Assembly (NCBI GenBank): GCA_947367375.1
Contig: CANBDZ010000002.1
Location: forward strand, 1 to 62,357
Direction: 5' to 3'
DNA length: 62,357 nt
Source of the DNA: an uncultured Bacteroidales bacterium
GTDB lineage: Bacteria; Bacteroidota; Bacteroidia; Bacteroidales; UBA932
This document shows, piece by piece, positions 20,037 through 28,940 of this stretch (position 1 is the first letter of the stretch; every line of letters begins with the position of its first letter). Both the position numbers and the translations under genes were made by a program. Under the pieces are notes generated by a model. The model saw nothing but the letters and a program-made list of their open reading frames with translations. It had not been told where the DNA came from and did no database searches.

Positions 20037-20084
20037 GTGTAAAAACGTTTTGCACATTTACAAAAGTGTAAAGTTTCTTTACAC
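20037..20084. promoter_or_regulatory. two tandem 19-bp dyads, candidate activator-binding sites
   Basis: GTGTAAAAACGTTTTGCAC (20037-20055) and GTGTAAAGTTTCTTTACAC (20066-20084). Confidence 0.6.
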
Positions 20085-20139
20085 TAGGTCAGAAGAGCAG
20101 ATTCCCCTATATCATTGATTATTAATATATTAAATATTA

Positions 20140-20154
20140 TGGCACGGGTAGTGT
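20140..20154 (+). promoter_or_regulatory. candidate sigma-54 promoter; good -24 (TGGCACG), weak -12
   Basis: TGGCACG-GGTA-GTGT, 45 bp upstream of ATG 20185; second TGGCACG at 20162. Confidence 0.4.
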
Positions 20155-20184
20155 TCTGTTTTGGCACGAACAAATGACCCTATT

Positions 20185-21660
20185 ATGTACAAAAAGATCA
20201 GCCTTATATTTATATATGTGTTCATATCCCTTGGTGTGTGCTCTGCGCAGCAGGATATGAGTCTTTCGGAGGTTATCCGCACCGCGAGGTTTCAGTCTGT
20301 CGAGGCGCTTCAGGCGAGGCAGGCTTTCATTTCGACATATTGGGCGTACAGGTCCTATCGGGCCAGCCGCCTTCCTTCCGTATATATGTATGGAAACCTT
20401 ATGAATTTCGACCGTTCGCTGACGCTTCTCCAGAGCCCGGAAGATGGTTCGTTGAATTATGTCGGCTCGAACAATCTTCAGAACGGAATCGGCCTTGAGG
20501 TTAATCAGAACATCACTTTTACAGGAGGTACTCTCTCTGTAGCTTCAGATCTTTCACGCATTGACCAGTTCGGAATGAACAAAAGTCTGACCTGGTACTC
20601 AAGACCTGTCACAGTGTCTTACTATCAGCCTCTTTTCACATATAACCAGTTCAAGTGGGACAAGAAGATTGAGCCGAAGCAGTACGAGAAAGGCAAGAGG
20701 GACTATCTTGAGACTATGGAGGGAATCACCATCAATGTTGTCTATGCCTACCACAGTCTTCTGCTGGCAAAGATGAACAACGAGATCAGCCAGAGCAACT
20801 TCACAAACTCAAGGAACATGCTCACCATCGCAAAAGAGAGATATAACCTTGGAGATGTGACTAAAGCAGAATACCTTCAGCTTGAGCTGCGAATGCTAAA
20901 TGACAGTATTGCCATAAATGAGACGGCGGTGCAGGTTCGACAGGCACAGATGCAGCTGAATTCGCTTCTGGGATATGACGAATCATTCGAGATCAATCCA
21001 AGGGTGGAGGACGAGCTCCCGGACATTCAGATGGATTATGATGTAGTTATGGAGAAGGCATTGACTAATTCAAGCTTCACATTGGACAATGAGATCAACC
21101 TTCTCAATGCAGAGTCCGGTGTGGCTCAGGCAAAGGCTTCCAGAGGTTTTTCATTCGCTCTTAACGCACGCTTTGGCATGTCTAAGACAGGATCTGAATT
21201 CCCTCAGGCCTACAAGAATCTCCTGGATCAGGAGGTCGTGGGAATCACATTCAGCATCCCGATATTCGACTGGGGCCTCGGCAAGGGAAAGGTGCAGAAG
21301 GCCAAGGCAGCGCAGGAGGTCGTGAGGGCTCAGGTCCAGCAATATGAAAATGACTACAGGCGACAGATGTTTACTGCAGTCAGTCAGTTCAACAATCAGC
21401 GCCAGCAGTGCCTGATGTCCCAGAAGGCCATGCGTATTGCTTCAGAGAGATATGAACTTACAATGCACAGATTCAAGGAAGGACAGTCCTCCGTTACAGA
21501 GCTGAACCTGGCACAGACAGAAAACGACACAGCCTTAAGGCAGTATGTCAATGATGTGAGCAATTTCTGGATGTATTATTACACTCTTCGTCAGCATACT
21601 TTATATGACTTCATCTCAGGTCATGATCTGGAAGTGGACGTTAAGGAAATGGTAATGTAG
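20185..21660 (+). CDS. TolC-family outer-membrane efflux protein
   Basis: Signal peptide; coiled-coil repeats; VGITFSIPIFDWGLGKGKVQKAKA. Confidence 0.88.
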   Translation: MYKKISLIFIYVFISLGVCSAQQDMSLSEVIRTARFQSVEALQARQAFISTYWAYRSYRASRLPSVYMYGNLMNFDRSLTLLQSPEDGSLNYVGSNNLQNGIGLEVNQNITFTGGTLSVASDLSRIDQFGMNKSLTWYSRPVTVSYYQPLFTYNQFKWDKKIEPKQYEKGKRDYLETMEGITINVVYAYHSLLLAKMNNEISQSNFTNSRNMLTIAKERYNLGDVTKAEYLQLELRMLNDSIAINETAVQVRQAQMQLNSLLGYDESFEINPRVEDELPDIQMDYDVVMEKALTNSSFTLDNEINLLNAESGVAQAKASRGFSFALNARFGMSKTGSEFPQAYKNLLDQEVVGITFSIPIFDWGLGKGKVQKAKAAQEVVRAQVQQYENDYRRQMFTAVSQFNNQRQQCLMSQKAMRIASERYELTMHRFKEGQSSVTELNLAQTENDTALRQYVNDVSNFWMYYYTLRQHTLYDFISGHDLEVDVKEMVM

Positions 21661-21671
21661 TTTCAGGCAAT

Positions 21672-21697
21672 GTCATTCCGAGTTTGTCGAGGAATCT
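21672..21697 (-). repeat. dispersed hairpin repeat (GTCATTCCGAG..GAGGAATCT)
   Basis: gtcattccgagtttgtcgaggaatct. Confidence 0.8.
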
Positions 21698-21708
21698 TAA
21701 AAATGTAA

Positions 21709-22977
21709 ATGCATAAAATTATGGATAGAGTACTAGAAAAGAAAAAGGGCATCGCCCTGATATTCAGCAAAAGGGCAATCCCCTATTGGTTCGGTGCAAT
21801 GATGGCGGCGTTCATCCTTTGGCTGATTTTACGCGACGACGCAAGCACCCTCAGGGTCAACGCTGACACTCTTTCGGTAAGCGAAGTGAGGGCCGGTGAG
21901 TTCAATGACTACATCCGTATCAGCGGACAGGTCCAGCCGATGACTACAATTCAGGTGAGCCCACGCGAGTCAGGTATCGTCGAGGAGATCGTGATCGAGG
22001 AAGGAACACAGGTCAATGCTGGTGATGTGATCATCAGACTGAGCAATGACGACCTGGATCTGGAGATTCTCAACTCTGAGGCAAACCTTGCAGAGAAGGA
22101 GAACGCTTTGCGTAATACCATGATCCAGATGGAGCAGGAGAAGATGCAGCTTAGCCTCAATATCCTCGAACTTGAAACAGAAGTGAAGAGGAAGGGCCGT
22201 GCTCTGGAGTCACAGAGAAGACTGTTTGATGACGGCCTTATTGGCAAGGAGGAGTTCCTGCGTTCTGAAGAGGACTACACCCTTTTCTGCAAGAAACTTG
22301 AGGTGACTGTGGCCCGTGCAGAGCAGGACAGCATGTACAGAAAGGTGCAGATCAAGCAGATGGAGGAAAGCCTTGAGAATATGAAGCTGAATATGCAGAG
22401 AATCCGTCGCAGAAAGGAAAATCTTTCGGTAAAGGCGCCTATCGACGGCGAGCTTGGACTTCTGGAGGTAGCTCTGGGCCAGTCAATCGGCAGCGGATCG
22501 AAGATAGGCCAGATCAATGCGACAGGAAGCTACAAGATCGAGGCACAGATCGACGAACATTATATCGACAGAGTGAGCGCTGGTCTGACAGCCACATTCG
22601 AGCGTCAGAACGAGACTTACGACGCTGTGATCAGAAAGGTCTATCCGGAAGTCCGCAGCGGCAAGTTCCAGGCAGACTTCAGATTCAGCGGCGAGCAGCC
22701 TTTGAATATTCGCTCAGGTCAGACATATTACCTTAATTTACAGCTCGGTCAGCCGGAAAGTGCCATACTTATCCCACGAGGCACCTTCTATCAGAAGACC
22801 GGAGGCAAATGGATATATGTCGTAGCGCCGGAGGGCGGCAAGGCAGTGAAGCGCGAGATCAGGATCGGCCGACAGAACCCTCAGTTCTACGAAGTCCTGG
22901 AGGGCCTCGAGCCAGGAGAAAAGGTCATAACTTCGGGATATGACAACTTCGGCGATAATGAAGTCCTGGTGTTCTAA
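21709..22977 (+). CDS. HlyD/MacA-type periplasmic adaptor
   Basis: N-terminal TM, coiled coil, lipoyl motif VKAPIDGELGLLEVALGQSIGSGSKIGQI. Confidence 0.88.
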   Translation: MHKIMDRVLEKKKGIALIFSKRAIPYWFGAMMAAFILWLILRDDASTLRVNADTLSVSEVRAGEFNDYIRISGQVQPMTTIQVSPRESGIVEEIVIEEGTQVNAGDVIIRLSNDDLDLEILNSEANLAEKENALRNTMIQMEQEKMQLSLNILELETEVKRKGRALESQRRLFDDGLIGKEEFLRSEEDYTLFCKKLEVTVARAEQDSMYRKVQIKQMEESLENMKLNMQRIRRRKENLSVKAPIDGELGLLEVALGQSIGSGSKIGQINATGSYKIEAQIDEHYIDRVSAGLTATFERQNETYDAVIRKVYPEVRSGKFQADFRFSGEQPLNIRSGQTYYLNLQLGQPESAILIPRGTFYQKTGGKWIYVVAPEGGKAVKREIRIGRQNPQFYEVLEGLEPGEKVITSGYDNFGDNEVLVF

Positions 22978-22979
22978 AG

Positions 22980-23004
22980 ATTGCCGGTCAAGCCGGCAAT
23001 GACG
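22980..23004 (+). repeat. dispersed hairpin repeat (GAT-stem-ATGAC)
   Basis: gattgccggtcaagccggcaatgac, immediately after the stop at 22977. Confidence 0.8.
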
Positions 23005-23021
23005 AGAATATATCCCTACAC

Positions 23022-23084
23022 CGTCATCCCCGAGCCTGTCGAGGAATCAACGCATTTGTCATTCCGAGCGAAGTCGAGGAATCT
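23022..23084 (-). repeat. two further dispersed hairpin repeats
   Basis: cgtcatccccgagcctgtcgaggaatca and gtcattccgagcgaagtcgaggaatct. Confidence 0.75.
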
Positions 23085-23121
23085 TTAACAGTTAATTTGA
23101 ACAATATCAATACAAACAACC

Positions 23122-23802
23122 ATGATTACAGTAAGCAACCTCAGCAAGATTTTCCGCACAGAGGAAATAGAAACCACAGCTTTGAACAAGGTCTCATTTG
23201 AGATTATGGACGGCGAATTTGTAGCCATCATGGGTCCGTCAGGATGCGGCAAGTCTACCCTGCTGAACATCCTCGGTCTTCTCGACAATCCGACTGACGG
23301 AAGCTACCAGCTCCTTGGCCATGAAGTGGCAAAACTCAAGGAGAAGGACCGCACCAAGTTCCGTAAGGGCAACATCGGTTTCGTGTTCCAGAGCTTCAAC
23401 CTCATCGACGAACTTAATGTATATGAAAACGTCGAGCTCCCGTTGAAGTACCTGAACATCAGTTCTTCCGATCGCAAGGCTCGTGTGACTGAAATGCTCA
23501 AGAGAATGAACATCAGCCACCGTGCCCAGCATTTCCCGCAGCAGCTCTCTGGAGGTCAGCAGCAGCGTGTCGCTATAGCCCGTGCAGTAGTTTCCAACCC
23601 TAAGTTGATTCTCGCCGATGAGCCTACAGGTAACCTCGACTCCAAGAACGGCAAGGAAGTGATGGATCTTCTCACAGAACTTAATAAGGAAGGCACAACC
23701 ATAGTAATGGTAACTCACTCCCAGAAGGACGCCTCATGTGCCCAGCGCATCATCAACCTGTTTGACGGTGAGATCGTAAGCGACGTAAAGAACGAACTCT
23801 AA
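23122..23802 (+). CDS. ABC transporter ATP-binding protein (MacB/LolD-like)
   Basis: [36 protein letters not shown]. Confidence 0.93.
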   Translation: MITVSNLSKIFRTEEIETTALNKVSFEIMDGEFVAIMGPSGCGKSTLLNILGLLDNPTDGSYQLLGHEVAKLKEKDRTKFRKGNIGFVFQSFNLIDELNVYENVELPLKYLNISSSDRKARVTEMLKRMNISHRAQHFPQQLSGGQQQRVAIARAVVSNPKLILADEPTGNLDSKNGKEVMDLLTELNKEGTTIVMVTHSQKDASCAQRIINLFDGEIVSDVKNEL

Positions 23803-23805
23803 TTA

Positions 23806-23930
23806 GATGGCCGGTCGGGGCCGGCCATGACGGAATGCGAGCGCTAACCATGACTTCACCCGTCATCCCCGGCTCCGACCGCTAACCATGACTGCACCCC
23901 GTCATCCCCGGCTCCGACCGGGGATCTCCC
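23806..23930. repeat. hairpin repeat cluster with a ~38-bp tandem duplication
   Basis: gatggccggtcggggccggccatgac; then gctaaccatgactTcacccgtcatccccggctccgacc (23843-23880) repeated at 23881-23919. Confidence 0.85.
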
Positions 23931-23969
23931 TAACAACTGGACACTTAAAGAAACACGTATTTTTTATCA

Positions 23970-26306
23970 ATGAAAAGCTACCTGAGATTTCTGGGAAGAA
24001 ATAAGTTGTACACTGCCATCATGGCGGTGGGGCTGAGCGTGTCGTTGGCTTTTGTGATAATCATGAGCTGCTTTGTGTGGCAGAATCTAAGTGTCAACAG
24101 TTACTATCCTGACCAGGATCGGATGTATGCCGTAGGCAACAAGGATGACGTGATGTCAAACCTTACTCTTGCTCAGAAAATGCTGGATGCGGTCCCGGAG
24201 ATTGAATCCGCGACTTCTATTATCGTAAAGACTATGGAACCGGCAATGATTGAGGGAAATGTAATTGAAGGCAAATCATTTATGGGTGTCCGAGCAGGCT
24301 TCTTTGATATGTTTCCGATGAAGTTCTACGCTGGTTCCCCTGAAGTGCTGAATGATCTCAGTAATGCCATTGTCACCAGGAGCCTGGCTGAGAAGTTCGG
24401 AGGTAATGATATTATCGGCAAAAATCTTACTTTCAGGAGAAATTCTGAGATGGAACCGTGTGATATGACTATATCTGCAATCATCGATGACTTTGACGAC
24501 ACCATATTCACTAATGAACAGATTATTGTCAATGTTGACAACAAACTGGTCGAGTCGACTAATCTCAACTTTTACGGATCAGCAAGTGGATATATAACAG
24601 TCATCAAACCGAGAGAAGGTGTTGATGAGTCTGAATTGCTCTATAAGATGGACAGAGTGTACGAGAAAGACATCGCCGAAAACAGAAGACGCGACAGCTA
24701 TCTTGAACTCACACGCCTTGACAAAATATATACTTCCGACAACAACGAAGGAGGATACACCGGTTTCAAGAAAGGCAACGCAGGTTTGATGACAGCTTTC
24801 AGCATTATAGTCATATTCCTTCTGATTTCAGCGGTCTTCAACTATATCAACCTCAGCATTGCTCTAGGTGCAAGAAGAAGTAAAGAAACTGCAACCAGAA
24901 TGATTCTTGGTGAAAGCGGCAACAGGGTATTCGGCCGTATTCTTTATGAGTCTCTCGGTTTTATGGCGGCCTGCATGGCAACTGCCTTTATTCTCGCACA
25001 AATCAGTCTGCCTTATATCAATGACCTCCTGGAGTCCCCTATCCCGGTCAAGATGAGGTTTACGCAAGGATATATCTATATGTACCTCGCCATTCTCGGA
25101 CTCGTGGCCTTGTTCTGCGGCATAATGCCTGCCGTTCTGTCACTCAAGTTCAAGCCTGTAGAGATAATCAAGGGACATTTCAGATACAGGAGCAAAAGGA
25201 CATTAAGCAAAGTCTTCATAATAATCCAGAATGCTATTGCAATCATCATCGTGGCAGTGACTTTAGTCATGAACTCACAGATTCGCCATATGATAGATAT
25301 GCCTCTAAACGCTACCACAGAAGGTCTATATCTATGTAGGACACACAGTGGCGGATTTGAAAAGACACTAAGGGAACTGCCATATGTAGGTCAGATCGGA
25401 AGAGCTGTTGGCAGACCTGGCGATGGGTCCACTTCATTTGGATTTTTGCTCAACGATGACATCAAGAAGTCTGTTACAGTAAGATTGTGCTATTGTGACT
25501 CAACTGCCTTTACCCTCTATGGATTCAAGATAGTCAGAGATTATGGAGTGCCGGAAGGCAAAGGTGCCTGGATAACAGAAAGTGCCATGAAGAAACTTGA
25601 GATTGATCCGGAAAATCCTGTTTTTCCTCATGCTAATTCCTGGGTTATCGGAAACAAGCCAATCGCAGGAATTATCAAGGATGTGCCGTTCGCTCCGGCT
25701 CTCAATCTGAATACTGATGTAACAGGCATCGTCATGTTGACAAATCCAGATCCGGATTATGCTGATTATATAGTGAAATTGGAGGGTGCTTCTTCTGAAA
25801 ACATCCGCGAACTTGACCGCCTCTGCGAAGAGCGAATCAAGCTCAGATACGGACCCGATGCACCAATGATGTCCGGATACATAGATGAACTCATAGAAAA
25901 GACATACGAAAGCCTCACTAAGCAGATGACTATGGTCACCTTGTACATGATCATCGCAATTATGCTGTCTGCCCTCGGCCAGATAGCAATGAGCACATAT
26001 TACGCGACCGAAAAGGAAAAGGAAATCGGCATTCGCAAGGTGTTTGGAGGCACAATACGAACCGAAAGCATAAGGAATATATTCGAATATATGGGATATT
26101 GCCTCATCGCCGTCATAGCGGCCGTACCGGTCGCCGTGTGGATCTCCGGCCGCTATATTGAGACATTCGTATATCGCATGAACCTCAAGCCGTGGATATT
26201 CATCGTCGCCTCCCTCGCTATCTTCGCCACTTCCCTCGCCTCCGTCCTATGGCAGACTCTCCGAGCTGCCCGAACCAACCCTGCGGAAGCGTTGAAGAAG
26301 GAGTAG
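23970..26306 (+). CDS. FtsX/MacB-type ABC permease, paralog 1
   Basis: MKSYLRFLGRNKLYTAIMAVGLSVSLAFV...C-terminal RAARTNPAEALKKE. Confidence 0.88.
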   Translation: MKSYLRFLGRNKLYTAIMAVGLSVSLAFVIIMSCFVWQNLSVNSYYPDQDRMYAVGNKDDVMSNLTLAQKMLDAVPEIESATSIIVKTMEPAMIEGNVIEGKSFMGVRAGFFDMFPMKFYAGSPEVLNDLSNAIVTRSLAEKFGGNDIIGKNLTFRRNSEMEPCDMTISAIIDDFDDTIFTNEQIIVNVDNKLVESTNLNFYGSASGYITVIKPREGVDESELLYKMDRVYEKDIAENRRRDSYLELTRLDKIYTSDNNEGGYTGFKKGNAGLMTAFSIIVIFLLISAVFNYINLSIALGARRSKETATRMILGESGNRVFGRILYESLGFMAACMATAFILAQISLPYINDLLESPIPVKMRFTQGYIYMYLAILGLVALFCGIMPAVLSLKFKPVEIIKGHFRYRSKRTLSKVFIIIQNAIAIIIVAVTLVMNSQIRHMIDMPLNATTEGLYLCRTHSGGFEKTLRELPYVGQIGRAVGRPGDGSTSFGFLLNDDIKKSVTVRLCYCDSTAFTLYGFKIVRDYGVPEGKGAWITESAMKKLEIDPENPVFPHANSWVIGNKPIAGIIKDVPFAPALNLNTDVTGIVMLTNPDPDYADYIVKLEGASSENIRELDRLCEERIKLRYGPDAPMMSGYIDELIEKTYESLTKQMTMVTLYMIIAIMLSALGQIAMSTYYATEKEKEIGIRKVFGGTIRTESIRNIFEYMGYCLIAVIAAVPVAVWISGRYIETFVYRMNLKPWIFIVASLAIFATSLASVLWQTLRAARTNPAEALKKE

Positions 26307-26307
26307 A

Positions 26308-26334
26308 GATGGCCGGTCGGGGCCGGCCATGACG
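26308..26334 (+). repeat. dispersed hairpin repeat after permease 1 stop
   Basis: gatggccggtcggggccggccatgacg. Confidence 0.8.
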
Positions 26335-26362
26335 GAATGGGATCGTTAACCATGACTGCACC

Positions 26363-26390
26363 CCGTCATCCCCGACTTGATCGGGGATCT
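26363..26390 (-). repeat. dispersed hairpin repeat, opposite orientation
   Basis: cgtcatccccgacttgatcggggatct. Confidence 0.8.
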
Positions 26391-26452
26391 TATCCATAAA
26401 ACAGGCCCTTTTTATGGACGGAGTGAACAAAAAATTTAAATTTGTGATGATT

Positions 26453-28726
26453 ATGAAAAGCTATCTTAGATTCCTAGGTCGAAACAAGGTGTACACTGCC
26501 ATAATGGCTGTGGGATTGAGTGTTGCTTTGACTTTTGTGATCGTTTTCACATGCTATCTGAAGCAGCAGCTTGAGGTCGGATATCACTATCCTGATTCTG
26601 ACCGTATATACATTGTGGGCATGGAAGGAACTGCAGCTTCTAACAGCAGGATGTGGACGATGTTCGCAGAGAACATTCCGGAATTGGAAGGTGTTGTGGG
26701 AGGAGAAATATCCATAGGTGCAATGAAATACAATGGCGAGACAGCTTCCAAACAACTCACATTGTACACAAACAGTGATTTCTTCAAAATGTTCCAGACC
26801 AGAATGGTGGCTGGAAACATTGAGGATTTTGAGCCCAAGAGGAGTGCCTTTGTCACAGAAAGTTTTGCCCGCAGAAACGGAATGGAGGAAATCATAGGAA
26901 AACAACTCATCCCTTCTCAGATGGGTTGGCTGGCCACTGATGATGAGAGCGAGCCTTACATAATTGCTGGTATCATTGAGGACTTCACAAACACTATATT
27001 TCCCGATTTTGAGATTGTCGCCAACTTTGATGAGCGGAAGAGCTCAGCAATATTGCAAGGAAATGGCATACTGACATTCATAAAGGTCAAGGAGGGTACA
27101 GATATAGAGCCGTTGACAGAAAAGTTGTCGAAAGTATATAATGACGGGCTGAACAGGAAGATCACACTCCAGCTTGAAAGACTTGACAGGTTATATTTTT
27201 CTGATTTCGGCGCCAAAACAACGGCCATTAAGAAGGAGAATGGTGACAGACTGACTATTTTCGTCCTTGTGGTGTTCTTCCTTCTTGTTTCTGCTATATT
27301 CAATTATATAAACCTAAGTGTTGCAAACGCTGAAAGAAGGGCTAAAGAATTGGGAATCAGACGAGTTGTAGGTGAAAGCCGTGGAAGGATAGTACTCCGC
27401 ACATTCATCGAATCCCTGGCATTCACCACAGTGTCATTCGCCATTGCCCTTGCGGCGACCTCCCTGGTAACTGACTGGGTAAATTATCTGTTGCAGTCCC
27501 CTATTCCTATATCGGTTTCATATAAACTTGATTATATCCTCATATATATTCTTATAATCGTGACGATTGCGGCGATATGTGGAATCGCGGTGTCAGCGGC
27601 TACTTCCGACTACAAAGTACGAAGCAGCAACACCGGCGGCAGGACTCTGTCAAGACTTTTCATCGTCATTCAGTTCATATTGTCCTTCATAATGATAAGC
27701 GTTTCGATCACAATGGAGACGCAGATGAAGCATATGGTATATAGGGATATGAATGTGAATATTGACAACATCTATTTTACCAATGCAAACGATGTTGTTC
27801 CAGGACTGAAGGAAAAGATCGAGGCACTGCCGTTTGTACGCAGAATAGGGGTTACATCCGCTTATCCTGGGTGGGTATATGCAAAATTCGATGATATATC
27901 GTGGATGTCCTGTGACACTGCCGCCTTCCAGATGTTCGGATTTGAAATTGTTGAAGATTTCGGTAATTCGGCTCCATACGGCAACTGGCTGAGCGAATCC
28001 ATAGCCAATCGCTATGGGGTGAATTCCGAAAACAGGGAGATAGTTTCAGACGATTATTATGTGACATTGTTTAAGGACAATATTGCCGGTGTCATAAAGG
28101 ATTTTCCGTCATCAAGCATAGTGAGAACAGATCTGGAGGCATCGCCATTTGTCTCAGTGGAAAATAATGAGTCAATTGCCGGCTGGATAATTCTGGAGGT
28201 GGAAGAGACAAAAGAGCACAGAGAGATTCTTGACAGCCTCATCTCAACAACTGCCTTCAACGCGTTCGGTAAAGAAATGACCGGTCATGGCTTTATCCGC
28301 GACCTGACAAGAGATCAGTACGAACAGACCAGAAAAGATATATGGATGATAGAACTGTTCATGTTCATAGCCATCGTGCTGTCTTCCCTTGCATTCCTTG
28401 CAATGAGCATGCAGTACGCCAACAGATCTACCAGACAGATTGCTATACATAAGGTCTTCGGAGGAACAACCCAGAGCGAACTGGTGCGTAACATGGTAAT
28501 ATATTTCAAGATTATGGGAGTCGCGACAATCGTAGCCGTACCTGCCTCAATATGGCTCTGCAGCCGCTACCTCGAACAATTCTCCTACAGATTTACCCTT
28601 ACCGAAAAATGGTGGATATTCCCAGTTTCCATCCTCATAACCCTGACCATATCCACCCTTACAGTCCTCTGGCAGACCCTTCGTGCGTCCCGCACTAACC
28701 CGTCGGAAGCCCTGAAGAAGGAATAG
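26453..28726 (+). CDS. FtsX/MacB-type ABC permease, paralog 2
   Basis: MKSYLRFLGRNKVYTAIMAVGLSVALTFV...RASRTNPSEALKKE; start set at the conserved MKSYL. Confidence 0.88.
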   Translation: MKSYLRFLGRNKVYTAIMAVGLSVALTFVIVFTCYLKQQLEVGYHYPDSDRIYIVGMEGTAASNSRMWTMFAENIPELEGVVGGEISIGAMKYNGETASKQLTLYTNSDFFKMFQTRMVAGNIEDFEPKRSAFVTESFARRNGMEEIIGKQLIPSQMGWLATDDESEPYIIAGIIEDFTNTIFPDFEIVANFDERKSSAILQGNGILTFIKVKEGTDIEPLTEKLSKVYNDGLNRKITLQLERLDRLYFSDFGAKTTAIKKENGDRLTIFVLVVFFLLVSAIFNYINLSVANAERRAKELGIRRVVGESRGRIVLRTFIESLAFTTVSFAIALAATSLVTDWVNYLLQSPIPISVSYKLDYILIYILIIVTIAAICGIAVSAATSDYKVRSSNTGGRTLSRLFIVIQFILSFIMISVSITMETQMKHMVYRDMNVNIDNIYFTNANDVVPGLKEKIEALPFVRRIGVTSAYPGWVYAKFDDISWMSCDTAAFQMFGFEIVEDFGNSAPYGNWLSESIANRYGVNSENREIVSDDYYVTLFKDNIAGVIKDFPSSSIVRTDLEASPFVSVENNESIAGWIILEVEETKEHREILDSLISTTAFNAFGKEMTGHGFIRDLTRDQYEQTRKDIWMIELFMFIAIVLSSLAFLAMSMQYANRSTRQIAIHKVFGGTTQSELVRNMVIYFKIMGVATIVAVPASIWLCSRYLEQFSYRFTLTEKWWIFPVSILITLTISTLTVLWQTLRASRTNPSEALKKE

Positions 28727-28730
28727 AGAG

Positions 28731-28757
28731 ATGGCCGGTCGGGGCCGGCCATGACGG
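28731..28757 (+). repeat. dispersed hairpin repeat after permease 2 stop
   Basis: gatggccggtcggggccggccatgacg. Confidence 0.8.
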
Positions 28758-28833
28758 GAATGGGCTGGCTATGACGGGATTGGGCAGGACATGACGGGAA
28801 TTGGCCACTGTACGGGCTGAAGGACGTCAGCAC

Positions 28834-28860
28834 TGTCATTCCGAGCCTGTCGAGGAATCT
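28834..28860 (-). repeat. dispersed hairpin repeat, opposite orientation
   Basis: gtcattccgagcctgtcgaggaatct. Confidence 0.8.
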
Positions 28861-28940
28861 CCTCAGTCATCCCCAAAACAAGGCCCTTGTTCACCAAACA
28901 GGCCCATTTCGGTGGACAAGAACAAAAAATACAATAGTAA

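Noticed and set aside
28585-28839. Small minus-strand ORFs reading through intergenic repeats (also 26153-26353, 26218-26430)
   Set aside because: Products are translations of GC-rich hairpin repeats and antisense permease ends.
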